Assembly (NCBI GenBank): GCA_021808665.1
Contig: JAKBBA010000026.1
Span: 1-55,424 of the forward strand
Direction of reading: 5' to 3'
From: Actinomycetes bacterium
Lineage (GTDB): Bacteria > Actinomycetota > Acidimicrobiia > Acidimicrobiales > Palsa-688
DNA length: 55,424 bases
Both the position numbers and the translations under genes were made by a program. Positions 15,687 to 23,632 of this stretch are shown piece after piece (position 1 is the first letter of the stretch; the number at the start of each line of letters is the position of its first letter). Below the pieces are notes generated by a model. It searched no databases and had not been told where the DNA came from. It saw only the letters and a list, made by a program, of their open reading frames with translations.

Positions 15687-16823
15687 ATGAACAAGATCAC
15701 CCGTTCGCTCGACACGCCCGCTGTTGGCGGAGGTAGCAGGTTGAGGCGAGTCGCTGCACTCGGTCTCGGCGCCGTCGCTGCGCTCGGAGCACTTTCAGCC
15801 TGCGGGTCGACCAAGTCATCCACGTCCAGCGCTACCACGGCGTCGGGATCGTCGAGTGCTACGACGACTGGGACCGCAGCCGCAGCGAGCTACTTCAAGG
15901 GTAAGACGATCACCTTGATATCACCCGACTCTCCCGGCGGCGGCTACGACCTTTACGCCCGCCTGTTCGCTCCCTACCTGGCGAGCGCTCTCGGCGCGAC
16001 GGTCAACGTCGAGAATGTCAACGGTGGCGGCACCCTTGTGGGGACGAACCAGATGGCGGCGTCCGCCCCGAACGGGCTGACGCTAGGACTGGTCAACATA
16101 GGTGGCGACATCGCCAGCAGCGTTGAAAAGCAACCCGGCATCAACTTCGACCTGACGAAGCTCAGCTGGATAGGTCAGCCCGGCCAGGTTCCGAACGTGC
16201 TCGTGACCCAACCTGGTTCGGGCATCACGAGCTTCTCGTCGCTGCTTCACGCCTCGTCGCCGGTGCCGGTGCTCGACGTTCGCAGCGGGGTCGGCGACCT
16301 GCTCAACCGTGTCGTGCTTGGAGCCTTCCACATACCGACGAACCTCCTGACGGGCTTCAACGAAGTAGCAGCCCTCAAGCAGGGCTTCCTCGCCAAGGAC
16401 GGCAAGCTCATATTCGAGTCAGTGCCTTCCATGGCCTCGCTGATCACCGCAGGCGAGGCAGTGCCCCTCCTCGTTACGAACACGACGGCCCAGTACTCCA
16501 AGCTGCTCGGCAACACTCCGAGCCTGTCGAGCGAACTGTCGAGCGTCACGCTGTCAGCCTCCGACTCGGCAGCGCTGAAAGAGGCCCTGCTGCTCAGTGA
16601 TCTCTCCGACGACTTCGCCGGTCCCCCAGGAATCCCCGCGGCCGAGCTCACGGTCCTGCGCACCGCGTTCTCTCAGGCGGCGTCCTCCCCGGCGCTTCAG
16701 GCCCAAGCCACTAAGCAGCATCTTGCGATCGGGCCGACGGACGGTGCCACGCTGGCGAGCGAGGTCACCACGGCTGTGATCCAAGGGTCGGCCATCAGTC
16801 CCTACGTATCAGCCAAGGGCTGA
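15687..16823 (+). CDS. tctC: tripartite tricarboxylate transporter substrate-binding lipoprotein (TctC/Bug family)
   Basis: ATG 15687 with AAGGAG upstream gives 378 residues. A signal peptide with lipobox LSAC ends at Cys39, followed by a Ser/Thr/Ala-rich linker to about residue 70. The mature domain begins FKGKTITLISPDSPGGGYDLYARL, a Bug/TctC signature, and includes NVNGGGTLVGTNQMAASAPNG. It captures the solute outside the membrane for the TctA-TctB fusion just upstream. Gene context suggests an aromatic or related carboxylate. Confidence 0.88.
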   Translation: MNKITRSLDTPAVGGGSRLRRVAALGLGAVAALGALSACGSTKSSTSSATTASGSSSATTTGTAAAASYFKGKTITLISPDSPGGGYDLYARLFAPYLASALGATVNVENVNGGGTLVGTNQMAASAPNGLTLGLVNIGGDIASSVEKQPGINFDLTKLSWIGQPGQVPNVLVTQPGSGITSFSSLLHASSPVPVLDVRSGVGDLLNRVVLGAFHIPTNLLTGFNEVAALKQGFLAKDGKLIFESVPSMASLITAGEAVPLLVTNTTAQYSKLLGNTPSLSSELSSVTLSASDSAALKEALLLSDLSDDFAGPPGIPAAELTVLRTAFSQAASSPALQAQATKQHLAIGPTDGATLASEVTTAVIQGSAISPYVSAKG

Positions 16824-16835
16824 GAGGCGGACGCG

Positions 16836-17927
16836 GTGCTGGTTCTGAGCAACGCTGACGTTGCAAGCGTCTTGACCATGGCGGAGGGGATCTCTGCTCT
16901 GCGAACCGCCTACGCCGACCTGGCCATCGGGGACGCCACCTACATTCCCAGGATCGACATGTACGCGCCGACGGGACGTGGGGACGACTACTACCAGTGG
17001 GGTTCGATGGCCGGAACGTCGCGCTCGTTCGGCGTGGCGGCCGTGCGGATCAAATCCGACGTCGTGTCATGGCCGCAAGGTCGCACTCAGGACAAGTACT
17101 GCGTCCAACCGGGCCTCTACTCGGGAATAGTCCTCCTTTACAGCATCGTCAACGGCGAACCTCTCGCCCTTATCCAGGACGGCGTACTGCAGCACGTCCG
17201 GGTCGGGGCCGCGGCCGGCATAGGCGTCGACGTCCTCGCCCGGCCCGACGCTGACTCGCTCGGACTGATCGGATCAGGAGGAATGGCCAGAACCTACCTG
17301 GAGGCGATAGCGCAAGTGCGCTGGTTGCGGACCGTGCGCGTCTACAGCACAACCAAGGCCAATAGAGAGCGTTTCGCGATCCAAGCAGCAGCGGACCTGG
17401 GGTTGGAGGTGCAAGCCGTAAGCAGCGCGGAGGAAGCAGTCAGGGGTGCTGCGATAGTCGCGACCGCCACCGATTCCATGGAGCCGACGTTCGACCCCAC
17501 GTGGGTGTCACAGGGAGCGCACGTCACCTGCGTGACCCGCAGGGAGCTTTCCGACGATCTCCTCGAGCTTGTAAGAGGGCGCACGTTCCAACTGGGAGTT
17601 CACACGATCCCGTTCGGCTCCAACGTCCCCGACATGGAATGGAAAGCCGGTGGCATCGCCTCCTACGTGTCCGGGACACCCGAAGAGCGAGCGCGGATAC
17701 CGGCGAGTCGGAGCAGCCAGAGGGGAACCTTCCCGACGCTGACAGACTTGCAGACGGGCAAGGTCCAAGGGCGGGTCGACGCAGCTGACATAACCATGTT
17801 CGTCACTACTGGCACTCAGGGACTGCAGTTCGCCGCCGTCGGAGGCCGAGTCCTGCAACTGGCGAGAGAGAAAGGTTTGGGCGCAACGCTGCCTACCGAG
17901 TGGCTGCTCCAAGACATTCGAGACTGA
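16836..17927 (+). CDS. ornithine cyclodeaminase / mu-crystallin family protein
   Basis: The 363-residue protein starts at GTG 16836, 12 bases after the tctC stop. It has the NAD(P)-binding motif LGLIGSGGMARTYLEAI near residue 143, followed by VRVYSTTKANRERFA, and AALIQDG-type and RVGAAAGIGVDVLA features of the OCD/mu-crystallin fold. Members are cyclodeaminases, ketimine reductases or alanine/tauropine-type dehydrogenases. Its operon position behind a carboxylate importer suggests reduction or deamination of the imported compound or a ketimine derived from it. The substrate cannot be read from sequence. Confidence 0.82.
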   Translation: MLVLSNADVASVLTMAEGISALRTAYADLAIGDATYIPRIDMYAPTGRGDDYYQWGSMAGTSRSFGVAAVRIKSDVVSWPQGRTQDKYCVQPGLYSGIVLLYSIVNGEPLALIQDGVLQHVRVGAAAGIGVDVLARPDADSLGLIGSGGMARTYLEAIAQVRWLRTVRVYSTTKANRERFAIQAAADLGLEVQAVSSAEEAVRGAAIVATATDSMEPTFDPTWVSQGAHVTCVTRRELSDDLLELVRGRTFQLGVHTIPFGSNVPDMEWKAGGIASYVSGTPEERARIPASRSSQRGTFPTLTDLQTGKVQGRVDAADITMFVTTGTQGLQFAAVGGRVLQLAREKGLGATLPTEWLLQDIRD

Positions 17928-17946
17928 GCGTCGCTTTGTCGATGGG

Positions 17947-18012
17947 CCGCCAGGAGACCCGGCTAAGGTGACCGCCGATGCGAAGCGAGCGGCTCACGTC
18001 GCCTCCTGGCGG
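17947..18012 (+). repeat. long-range 10-bp inverted repeat in the MFS leader
   Basis: CCGCCAGGAG (17947-17956) and CTCCTGGCGG (18003-18012) are exact reverse complements 46 bases apart, just before the MFS start at 18028. The loop could fold further. It may be a terminator-like or regulatory RNA structure, but it has no U-tract. Confidence 0.4.
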
Positions 18013-18027
18013 GGGTAGGCGGAGGTC

Positions 18028-19233
18028 GTGAGCGAAACTCCCCGCAGCGAACCGTCCTTTGGCCTTCGAGCCTTGGTGGCTTCGCTTTACGCGCCCGGGG
18101 CCATGTACGCCGTCGGGCAGGGGGCTATCATCCCCGTGATAGCGCTCATGGCCCGCCACCTCGGCGCCTCTGTTCCTATAGCGGGGGCCATGGTCGGCCT
18201 TCGAGGCTTCGGGACCATGATCGGAGACGTACCAGCCGGCGCCCTCGTCGCCCGGATAGGCGACCGGCGGGCAGTGCTTGCGGCAACGGTCGTGCAGGTG
18301 GCTTCCTCGGTGGTGGCGGCTACGGCAACCACGACCGCTGTCCTCGCGATCGCAGTTGCGGTATCAGGATTCGGGTGGGCGATGTGGGGCGTCGCCCGAC
18401 TGTCGTACGCCACCGGCGTCCTGCCAGCAGGGCGGCGAGGCCAGGGCATAGCGACGCTCGGAGGGGCGAGCCGGATCGGAACCTTCGCAGGGCCTTTTGT
18501 TGGCGCTGTTGTCATAAGCGCAGTCGGAGTGTCCGGTGCCTTCTGGGTGGCGGCGGTGTCGTCCGCGGGAGGGTGTGCACTGATGCTTTCCGCGACGCGC
18601 CTCCCCAACGCCGTGAGCACGCCGCCGGGCCACAAGGCCGCGAGCTTGCGGGCCACGGCGCGGACACACTCCAAGGCGCTGCTGGGACCCGGCGCCGGCG
18701 CGCTGCTCATCGGCGCGTTGAGGGCCAGCCGTCAAGCCTTACTGCCGTTGTGGGCTGCCCACGTCGGGATCGACGCCACGGGAGTGAGCGTTATCTTCGG
18801 AGTGTCGTCGGGACTCGACATGCTCCTCTTCGCCCCGGCAGGGTGGGCGTCGGACCGCTGGGGTCGCAAGAGGATAGCGGTGGTCTGCCTGGCGATCCTC
18901 GCTGTCGGCCAACTTGCGGTACCAGCCACGCACAGCTTCGGAGCTTTGCTCGCCGTCGGCCTTCTACTCGGCTTTGGGAACGGCGTCGGAAGCGGGATCG
19001 TCATGACCATGGGAGCCGACCTGGCGCCTCGCCACAGCCGGGCGGCCTTTCTCGGTCTGTGGCGCTTCATAGCTGACACCGGCGGGGCGCTAGGGCCTTT
19101 CATGCTCTCAGGGCTGATCGCGCTTAGCACCATCGGCCCGGCCGCCGTAGTAGTAGGAGCAGTCGGGCTGACGGCAGCAACGGTGATGGGACTTCGCATG
19201 CCCGACCTGGCCAAGCTGAGGTCCGCCGACTGA
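18028..19233 (+). CDS. MFS transporter
   Basis: The 401-residue integral membrane protein has about 12 hydrophobic helices. The A-type loop DVPAGALVARIGDRRAVL follows helix 2, and GWASDRWGRKRIAVV lies at the equivalent place in the second half, the duplicated G-x3-D-R-x-G-R/K-like MFS signature. GTG 18028 has GGCGGAGG upstream. It ends the catabolic cluster and follows the cyclodeaminase gene after 100 bases. It may import or export a pathway compound; drug efflux is equally possible on sequence. Confidence 0.85.
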   Translation: MSETPRSEPSFGLRALVASLYAPGAMYAVGQGAIIPVIALMARHLGASVPIAGAMVGLRGFGTMIGDVPAGALVARIGDRRAVLAATVVQVASSVVAATATTTAVLAIAVAVSGFGWAMWGVARLSYATGVLPAGRRGQGIATLGGASRIGTFAGPFVGAVVISAVGVSGAFWVAAVSSAGGCALMLSATRLPNAVSTPPGHKAASLRATARTHSKALLGPGAGALLIGALRASRQALLPLWAAHVGIDATGVSVIFGVSSGLDMLLFAPAGWASDRWGRKRIAVVCLAILAVGQLAVPATHSFGALLAVGLLLGFGNGVGSGIVMTMGADLAPRHSRAAFLGLWRFIADTGGALGPFMLSGLIALSTIGPAAVVVGAVGLTAATVMGLRMPDLAKLRSAD

Positions 19234-19319
19234 GCGTTGCGGCGGCCTCCCGTTAGGATTACGCTGTTAATCGAAAGCTGCGCTCCGCCAGAGGCGCAAC
19301 GTCCAAGGGGGACGCGAAG

Positions 19320-20279
19320 ATGACAATGACCGACGATCGGATCGACACCGTCGAGATGACCGACCTCGCGGGCTTGGGGCACACCGACATAGACGACGTC
19401 CTCGACTACGTCCACGTTCCCACCGCGAAACTGCCCGGATACCTCGACCTCTACGACCGTTACCTGCGTCAGAGATGGAACGTGAACGACTTGGACTTCA
19501 CCCAGGACCGGGCTGACTGGTCGGACAAGATGAACGACGATTCCCGCAACTCGTTCCTGTCTATAGCGTCGGGGTTCCACCACGGGGAACGCCAGGTCGA
19601 GGCCGAACTCGCCCCACTGTTCTTCGGGATACCCGAGGACTACAAGGTTTTCCTGACCAGCCATCTGGAGGACGAGGCCCGTCACACGGTGTTCTTCGAC
19701 CGCTTCTACCGTGACGTGGTCGGCCTGGAAGGCGACGGGATCATGGACGTCCTCGACGGCTCGTGGGGTTACATCCAAGAGACGTTCGTCGGGCCTTTCG
19801 GCCTCCTCGCCTACCTGACCGACGACCTTCGGCGCGACCCTTATAACAAGCACCTGCAGATGAAGTACGCGACCACCTACATGATCTGGATCGAGGGGGT
19901 CCTGGCGTTGTCGGTGATGAAGATCACCCTCAACTACGCAAGGGACTTCAAGGTGCTCCCCGCCTACTACACCGGGTTCACCGCTACCTGCAGGGACGAA
20001 GCCCGCCACGTGCAGGGCGGCATGAGGTTCGTCCGCCAGCTGCTCGACGAGGACCCCTCCTATGTCACCGACATTCACGACACTCTCCGCACACTTTTGA
20101 CCATGGGCGCAGCCCGCAGCGGCTACGTCTACTACGAACCACTCGGTTGGTCGGAGGAGAGAGTCCAGGCGCTGTTCATGGACCAACTGCACAAGAAGCT
20201 GGCGATGGTCGGAGTTTCGCTTCCGGCCGACCTCGAAGAGATGCTCAGCATGGTCCGTCCCACCCTGGCAGGAGGATGA
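19320..20279 (+). CDS. R2-like ligand-binding oxidase (R2lox)-type ferritin-fold protein
   Basis: The 319-residue four-helix protein has a full dinuclear metal set: E90 (HHGERQVEAEL), E119 and H122 (EDEARH), E192 (IWIEG), and E227 and H230 (RDEARH). Val93, three residues after the first Glu, and Tyr187, five before the fourth-helix Glu, fall where R2lox forms its Val-Tyr ether crosslink. R2lox proteins use a Mn/Fe cofactor and bind a fatty-acid-like ligand. No ribonucleotide reductase large subunit is nearby, so a role in dNTP synthesis is unlikely. An SCP2-like gene follows after one base. Confidence 0.75.
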   Translation: MTMTDDRIDTVEMTDLAGLGHTDIDDVLDYVHVPTAKLPGYLDLYDRYLRQRWNVNDLDFTQDRADWSDKMNDDSRNSFLSIASGFHHGERQVEAELAPLFFGIPEDYKVFLTSHLEDEARHTVFFDRFYRDVVGLEGDGIMDVLDGSWGYIQETFVGPFGLLAYLTDDLRRDPYNKHLQMKYATTYMIWIEGVLALSVMKITLNYARDFKVLPAYYTGFTATCRDEARHVQGGMRFVRQLLDEDPSYVTDIHDTLRTLLTMGAARSGYVYYEPLGWSEERVQALFMDQLHKKLAMVGVSLPADLEEMLSMVRPTLAGG

Positions 20280-20280
20280 C

Positions 20281-20745
20281 GTGGCGGCTTTCATGAGCAC
20301 TCAGTGGGCGCAGCAGGTCAAGGCGCAGGCGAACTCGTGGCCCGACGCTGAGCGCAGAGCTTCCAAGCTCGTCGACTTTTGGGATTGGATCGACATGGTC
20401 AAGCCTTTCGTCACGGGAAGGCTGTCCCTGTCCGTACGGGACATGCCCGACGGCGCCGAGGGCGACACTCTGTGCTTGGAATTCGAAGCCGGCGTCGTCA
20501 CCGACGCGACGGTGTGCAGCCGGGCGGCGGCCGAGGCTGGCTCGGCTTTCCTCTTGGCAGGCTCCTACCAGGACTGGATGTCCATGCTCGACGGCTACGA
20601 CGTCGGCAAGATGGTCATGTACCGCAAGCTGATGCTGGAGAAAGGGGACACCCTCGCCTTTTTCACCCCGGCGTTCTTTTGGACCGAGCTCCTCGCCGCG
20701 ATCCAGTCCGTGCCGGCCGAGACGTTCGACGCGGTCCCAGCCTGA
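20281..20745 (+). CDS. SCP2-like lipid-binding domain protein
   Basis: The 154-residue cytoplasmic protein starts at GTG 20281, one base after the R2lox-like stop. It has alternating strands and helices (LCLEFEAGVVTDATVC, then SFLLAGSYQDWMSMLDG, then VMYRKLMLEKGD). These resemble the SCP2 sterol-carrier fold, whose members bind hydrophobic ligands in a tunnel. The match is by general pattern, not a decisive motif. Its coupling to an oxidase that binds long-chain ligands suggests it may deliver or hold that substrate. Confidence 0.6.
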   Translation: MAAFMSTQWAQQVKAQANSWPDAERRASKLVDFWDWIDMVKPFVTGRLSLSVRDMPDGAEGDTLCLEFEAGVVTDATVCSRAAAEAGSAFLLAGSYQDWMSMLDGYDVGKMVMYRKLMLEKGDTLAFFTPAFFWTELLAAIQSVPAETFDAVPA

Positions 20746-20772
20746 CCGGCGTCGACCCGACGGGGCGACGCG

Positions 20773-20789
20773 GTTTTCGGATCGAAAAC
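20773..20789 (+). terminator. short hairpin after the R2lox operon
   Basis: GTTTTCG-GAT-CGAAAAC is a 7-bp stem with a 3-base loop, 28 bases after the SCP2-like stop. No U-tract follows, so termination is uncertain. It could also be the first stem of the downstream folded leader. Confidence 0.3.
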
Positions 20790-20827
20790 TGAGCTTCGCG
20801 TAACTGCGATCTCAGCGTCTAGGGCGA

Positions 20828-20892
20828 TCCTTGTAGTTACCGGCGGCGATCGCCTCTGCCGGCAGCCTCACAACTCAGCGAAACTACAAGGA
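20828..20892 (+). promoter_or_regulatory. folded 5' leader sequestering the Shine-Dalgarno
   Basis: TCCTTGTAGTT (20828-20838) pairs perfectly with AACTACAAGGA (20882-20892) over 11 bp. The right arm contains the first five bases of the ribosome site AAGGAG (20888-20893) of the small secreted protein. Inside the loop, CCGGC (20840-20844) can pair with GCCGG around the palindrome GGCGATCGCC. The arrangement could hide the ribosome site until a signal opens it. It fits no riboswitch class that I recognise. Confidence 0.5.
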
Positions 20893-20897
20893 GAACA

Positions 20898-21203
20898 ATG
20901 ATGCAACTTACACAGAAGCTTATGACCAAGCTTGTCGCCGGGAGTGCACTGGCGGCAGGGCTCGCCCTGGGCGGATACGGTGTCGCCTCGGCTGCAACCG
21001 GGGCAGCCGCAGCCTCTTCGAACATCTTCACGCAGGCAGCGGTCACCTCGACCTCGACAGGCTCCACGTCGTCAGGGTCGACTGCTACGACCACTCCGTC
21101 GTCTGGTTCTACCACTACCCCTTCCACCCACACCTGCCCCAACGCTCCCGGCTCTGGTTCTTCGTCTACTAGCTCCGGTTCTTCGTCGAGCACCGCCGGC
21201 TGA
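20898..21203 (+). CDS. small secreted Ser/Thr/Gly-rich protein
   Basis: The 101-residue protein has an N-terminal signal peptide (basic MTK, then a hydrophobic AGSALAAGLALGGYGVASA) with a likely cleavage after ASA near residue 33. The mature part is almost entirely Ser, Thr, Gly and Pro with a single Cys, like a surface or O-glycosylated linker peptide. AAGGAG lies 4 bases before ATG 20898 or 7 bases before the adjacent ATG 20901. No family was recognised. Its long folded leader suggests regulated translation. Confidence 0.65.
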   Translation: MMQLTQKLMTKLVAGSALAAGLALGGYGVASAATGAAAASSNIFTQAAVTSTSTGSTSSGSTATTTPSSGSTTTPSTHTCPNAPGSGSSSTSSGSSSSTAG

Positions 21204-21334
21204 CCCATCCGGGTACGGGCTGGGACCTGCGCCGGCAAGGCCCAGCCCTAGCGGCTCGCGGGCATTTTCGTCCGGTTAATGCTTAGACTTTCCCGGCGGG
21301 CTTCCAGGCGAAGTCCGGCAAGCCCAGAAAGCAA

Positions 21335-22420
21335 GTGAGGTCTCCGTCTTTGTCCGCCCGCAGGAGTTTCAAGCGCTGGATCGTCGCAACCTGCCTGCTT
21401 GTGGCTGTCGCGCTCGGAGCTAGCTTGGCTTTGGGAGGGTGGACTGGATCCACTAGCCGGTCATCCCAGGTGGGGGTGGCGACCAGGCTCGCGGCGCGGA
21501 CGGTGGCGTCAGGAAATCCGAAGCCAAGTCCGAACCCCGTGCGGCGCCCTGGACGCCACGGACGGCTTGCTGTTCCGTTCAGCTCTTCGACTCCTGACAC
21601 AGCGCAGCTTCTCGGCGCTGCGCCGCACGAGCCAACCGGCTGGGTGACCGCTGCGCACACCGTCGTGGTGGACGGCGTGTCGCGCTCCTATCTGAGCGTT
21701 CAGCCCGCCACTCTCAACGCTCCCGTTCCGGTCGTGGTCCTCTTGCACGGGCGGTTCATGACAGCCGACCAGATTCTCGGCTACACGCGCCTCGCCTTCG
21801 CTTCAGGTCCGGCGGTGATCATCGCACCTCAAGGCTATGACCGTTCCTGGGACGCGGACGGCTGCTGCGGGCCGGCCTGGCGGAGAGCTGTCAACGACGT
21901 GGCTTTCGTGAGCGCAGCGCTCGACCAGACGTTCGCGTCGACCCCTATGGCCGACCGCTCCAGAGTTTACGCTGCCGGTTTCAGCAACGGCGGGCGACTC
22001 GCGTATCTCCTCGCGTGCGACATGCCAGGCGTTCTACGCGGTTTCGCCGCGGTCGAAGCGGTGCCGGTGGTCGCCTGCCCTTCGATGCACCCACTCGACA
22101 TCACCGTCGTCGCCCAGCAGAACGACCCCCTCCTCACCGTCAGCCCGAACGGCGCACCCAAGCGCATCTACGCCAAGATCGAGCCGACCGTTCCGGTCGA
22201 GCTGTCACGTCTGCGTGCCTTGGACGGCTGCGCTGCCCAAGGGCGAACCGTCCACGTCGGCGTGTCGGTGCTGACCACCTGGACGTGCGCCTCGTCCAGC
22301 ACCTTGCGCTACGTCTGGTACCCGGGTGGTGGCCACAGCTGGAGAGCCGCCACGCCAACGACGCCGGGAGCCACAGCAGCGGTGGTGTCGATGCTCGCCG
22401 GGCAGGTTGTGAGACAATAA
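21335..22420 (+). CDS. secreted PHB depolymerase/LpqC-like esterase
   Basis: The 361-residue protein has an N-terminal hydrophobic export segment (about residues 13-34) and a linker to about residue 100. An alpha/beta hydrolase of the polyhydroxybutyrate depolymerase/feruloyl esterase type follows: VVLLHGR near 135, the nucleophile GFSNGG (Ser217), the acid region AQQNDPLL, and the His in GGGHSW near the C terminus. It should cleave esters outside the cytoplasm; polyester versus plant ester cannot be separated here. The start is GTG 21335. The next operon begins four bases after its stop. Confidence 0.82.
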   Translation: MRSPSLSARRSFKRWIVATCLLVAVALGASLALGGWTGSTSRSSQVGVATRLAARTVASGNPKPSPNPVRRPGRHGRLAVPFSSSTPDTAQLLGAAPHEPTGWVTAAHTVVVDGVSRSYLSVQPATLNAPVPVVVLLHGRFMTADQILGYTRLAFASGPAVIIAPQGYDRSWDADGCCGPAWRRAVNDVAFVSAALDQTFASTPMADRSRVYAAGFSNGGRLAYLLACDMPGVLRGFAAVEAVPVVACPSMHPLDITVVAQQNDPLLTVSPNGAPKRIYAKIEPTVPVELSRLRALDGCAAQGRTVHVGVSVLTTWTCASSSTLRYVWYPGGGHSWRAATPTTPGATAAVVSMLAGQVVRQ

Positions 22421-22424
22421 AGCC

Positions 22425-22835
22425 GTGAGTGGTGACCCCCTAGACCTCCAGCTCGCCACCACTGCCATACTGGCGGACACGCACGACGTGAAAGCCCTCT
22501 TGGAGATGCTGGCACGCCAGCTCAGCTCCACGCTTGGGCAGAAGGTGACCGTCGAGCGGGAAGGCGGGCTTCTACGCCGGGCGAAGGAGATCAAATCCTT
22601 GCAGGTGTTCCTCGGATCGAAGACCTTCAGTGCCGAGATCTCCAAGGGTAACCTCGTCACCAGCGTCGGTTACGACTCGGCCGGGATCAGGATCAGGACC
22701 GAGAGGACCGACATGAGCACGTGGCTGGCTAGGCTGCTTGGAGAACTGCAGGAGGCTGCGAACACCAACCAGGCCTCGCGTATGGCTCTCGAAGCCATCG
22801 TCAACGGGGGTCAACCGACCGGAGGAACACTTTGA
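22425..22835 (+). CDS. conserved hypothetical protein, first gene of the YbjQ-type operon
   Basis: The 136-residue soluble protein starts at GTG 22425. It has a helical N terminus (HDVKALLEMLARQLSSTLG), several beta strands (VTVEREGG, SLQVFLGSKTFSAEI) and a C-terminal helix. I do not recognise the family. Its stop overlaps the TTG start of the first tandem YbjQ-domain gene by three bases, so it is likely made with those proteins and may interact with them. GACAAT 8 bases before the start could be a -10 box for a leaderless transcript. Confidence 0.72.
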   Translation: MSGDPLDLQLATTAILADTHDVKALLEMLARQLSSTLGQKVTVEREGGLLRRAKEIKSLQVFLGSKTFSAEISKGNLVTSVGYDSAGIRIRTERTDMSTWLARLLGELQEAANTNQASRMALEAIVNGGQPTGGTL

Positions 22836-23632
22836 GCGACGCCAACCTACCCGCAGACCTTCCCCGGGACGCCGGCAAACGCCTCGCTGAGCTCAAGAAG
22901 CTTTTCACCTCCGACCTTTCGGTGAACGAGTTCCTCCTTATCAAGCAGGCCGGTTTTCACCCGCTCGGTCTCGTCATGGGCTCGTCGATCTACCACACGG
23001 GAATACAGACTCGTAAGTGGAGCAAATCCCAGGAGCTGACCAAACTGACCGAGGCGATGTACAACGCCCGGGAACTGGCCATGACCCGCATGGAGGAAGA
23101 AGCGGAGCAGCTGGACGCCGACGGTGTCGTGGGGGTGCGCCTGGACGTCAACTACTACGAGTGGGGCAGCGACGCCGCCGAGTTCATCGCCGTGGGCACC
23201 GCTGTAAAAGCCGAAAGCGGCGTGTCGCACCGGAACAAGCTGGGGAAGCCTTTCACGTCGGACCTTTCCGGCCAGGACTTCTGGACTTTGATGCAAACCG
23301 GCCACATCCCCCAGGGTCTGGTGATGGGAACCTGCGTGTACCACATCGCCCATCGCGGTCTCGCCCAGACCCTCGGGTCAGTCGGTCAGAACGTCGAGCT
23401 GCCGAACTTCACCCAAGCCCTCTACGAGGCCCGGGAGCTCGCTATGACCCGGATGCAGGAAGAAGCCGAGCGTCTCGGCTCGACAGGAATAGTCGGGGTC
23501 AGGCTCGAGGAGAAGAGCCACCAGTGGGGGAGCCACACCATCGAATTCCTGTCCATCGGCACGGCGGTCGGCGACACCGGGGCGGCGGTCACCCTTCCCC
23601 AGCCGACCACGGTCATCTCCTTGGACAACTGA
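22832..23632 (+). CDS. tandem YbjQ (heavy-metal-binding-like) domain protein 1
   Basis: TTG 22832, with GGAGGAAC upstream, gives 266 residues. Two homologous copies, about residues 20-130 and 135-255, each run FTSDLS.. then GLVMG.. then EAMYNARELAMTRMEEEAEQL.. then GVVGVRL.. and FIAVGTAV. These follow YbjQ/UPF0145 proteins, which form beta-rich pentamers and have been called heavy-metal-binding, though metal binding is poorly proven. The second repeat is very close to the first, suggesting internal duplication. The stop overlaps the next start. Confidence 0.8.
   Translation: MSDANLPADLPRDAGKRLAELKKLFTSDLSVNEFLLIKQAGFHPLGLVMGSSIYHTGIQTRKWSKSQELTKLTEAMYNARELAMTRMEEEAEQLDADGVVGVRLDVNYYEWGSDAAEFIAVGTAVKAESGVSHRNKLGKPFTSDLSGQDFWTLMQTGHIPQGLVMGTCVYHIAHRGLAQTLGSVGQNVELPNFTQALYEARELAMTRMQEEAERLGSTGIVGVRLEEKSHQWGSHTIEFLSIGTAVGDTGAAVTLPQPTTVISLDN

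Noticed and set aside
19320..20279. Class I ribonucleotide reductase small subunit
   Set aside because: There is no large subunit nearby, and Val93 and Tyr187 fit the R2lox crosslink pattern better.
18732..20300. Long open frame of more than 500 codons on the minus strand
   Set aside because: It lies opposite the MFS end and the R2lox-like gene, has no recognisable domain or ribosome site, and reflects high-GC codon bias.
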